Assembly: GCF_000211855.2 (NCBI RefSeq)
Contig: NC_015638.1
Span: 3,011,001-3,075,000, forward strand
Reading direction: 5' to 3'
DNA length: 64,000 bases
From: Lacinutrix sp. 5H-3-7-4
Lineage (GTDB): Bacteria > Bacteroidota > Bacteroidia > Flavobacteriales > Flavobacteriaceae
A program made the position numbers and the translations under genes. Every line of letters starts with the position of its first letter. Within the stretch, counting starts at the first letter, position 1. The notes beneath the pieces were generated by a model. It saw only the letters and a program-made list of their open reading frames with translations. It searched no databases and was not told the origin of the DNA. Shown here piece by piece: positions 63,979 through 64,000 of this stretch.

Positions 63979-64000
63979 TTACCAGTTATTAATTTCTTCT
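63979..64000 (-). CDS. 3' end of a minus-strand gene cut by the window edge
   Basis: The last bases read EEINNW then stop on the minus strand (stop at 63979-63981), and a minus-strand terminator lies 22 bases downstream. Only about six codons are seen, so no function can be given. Confidence 0.45.

Noticed and set aside
1-64000. CRISPR array, tRNA or rRNA genes
   Set aside because: No regularly spaced short repeats with unique spacers, and no recognisable tRNA or rRNA sequence, were seen on reading. Long attC repeats are irregularly spaced and contain genes between them.

Overview
The window is low-GC DNA with the hallmarks of a marine Bacteroidetes, family Flavobacteriaceae. The evidence is TonB-dependent receptors with carboxypeptidase-like regulatory domains, a type IX secretion C-terminal sorting domain, a Lacal_2735-type small protein, DUF4294, DUF4268, DUF6048 and DUF6452 families, promoters of the TTTG-N19-21-TAnnTTTG type, and few Shine-Dalgarno sites. 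A relative of Lacinutrix or Olleya is my guess from the gene content only. I saw no tRNA, rRNA or CRISPR array.

The main feature is a chromosomal integron at about 1822-16622. A tyrosine recombinase on the minus strand (1822-2679) faces away from an array of about eleven cassettes on the plus strand. A textbook Bacteroidetes promoter (2715-2745) sits just before the first cassette boundary (attI, G at 2758) and reads into the array. Seven cassettes in a row show a perfect 9-14 base complement between their first bases (GTT...) and the bases ending in AAC at the start of their own attC. This is the arrangement expected when attC ends come from circularised cassettes. The recombinase has the catalytic R-K-H-R-H-Y set but lacks the extra insertion that defines IntI, so IntI-based detection would probably miss it. 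Cargo in order: a pentapeptide-like membrane protein; an ORF-less mini-cassette; a secreted retropepsin-like protease plus a small protein; a 4.1 kb five-gene cassette (AraC, SDR, small dimeric-barrel-like protein, membrane protein, FAD amine oxidase); a second mini-cassette; a WapI-type immunity protein plus UPF0158; a Tat-exported metallophosphoesterase; a secreted YD-repeat-like protein; a short cassette with a different attC; a secreted unknown with an IS110-family remnant; and ArsR plus CBU_0592-like plus SDR. attC sites decay towards the distal end.

From 16.7 to 29.9 kb the genes look like accessory stress and metabolite genes: an esterase with TPR tail, two PhnB-like VOC proteins, RidA, an MFS-AraC pair divergent from an SDR-START-AraC-membrane operon, an SMR transporter behind a long hairpin, ACR3 arsenite efflux, a large PLP enzyme, an HxlR regulator divergent from a VOC protein, and a transglutaminase-like protein. 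From 29.9 to 64 kb it is mostly ordinary chromosome: an iron-type TonB receptor behind a 25-base palindrome, cysteine desulfurase, an Smr protein, a T9SS cargo, RocD, RlmD, an EptA-like transferase, a THUMP methyltransferase, a ZIP transporter, TrhA, M42 peptidase, Nudix, PrsW, MarC, an imelysin-cytochrome c peroxidase fusion paired with PhoX, an MsbA-like ABC exporter and a Bcr/CflA-type MFS transporter.
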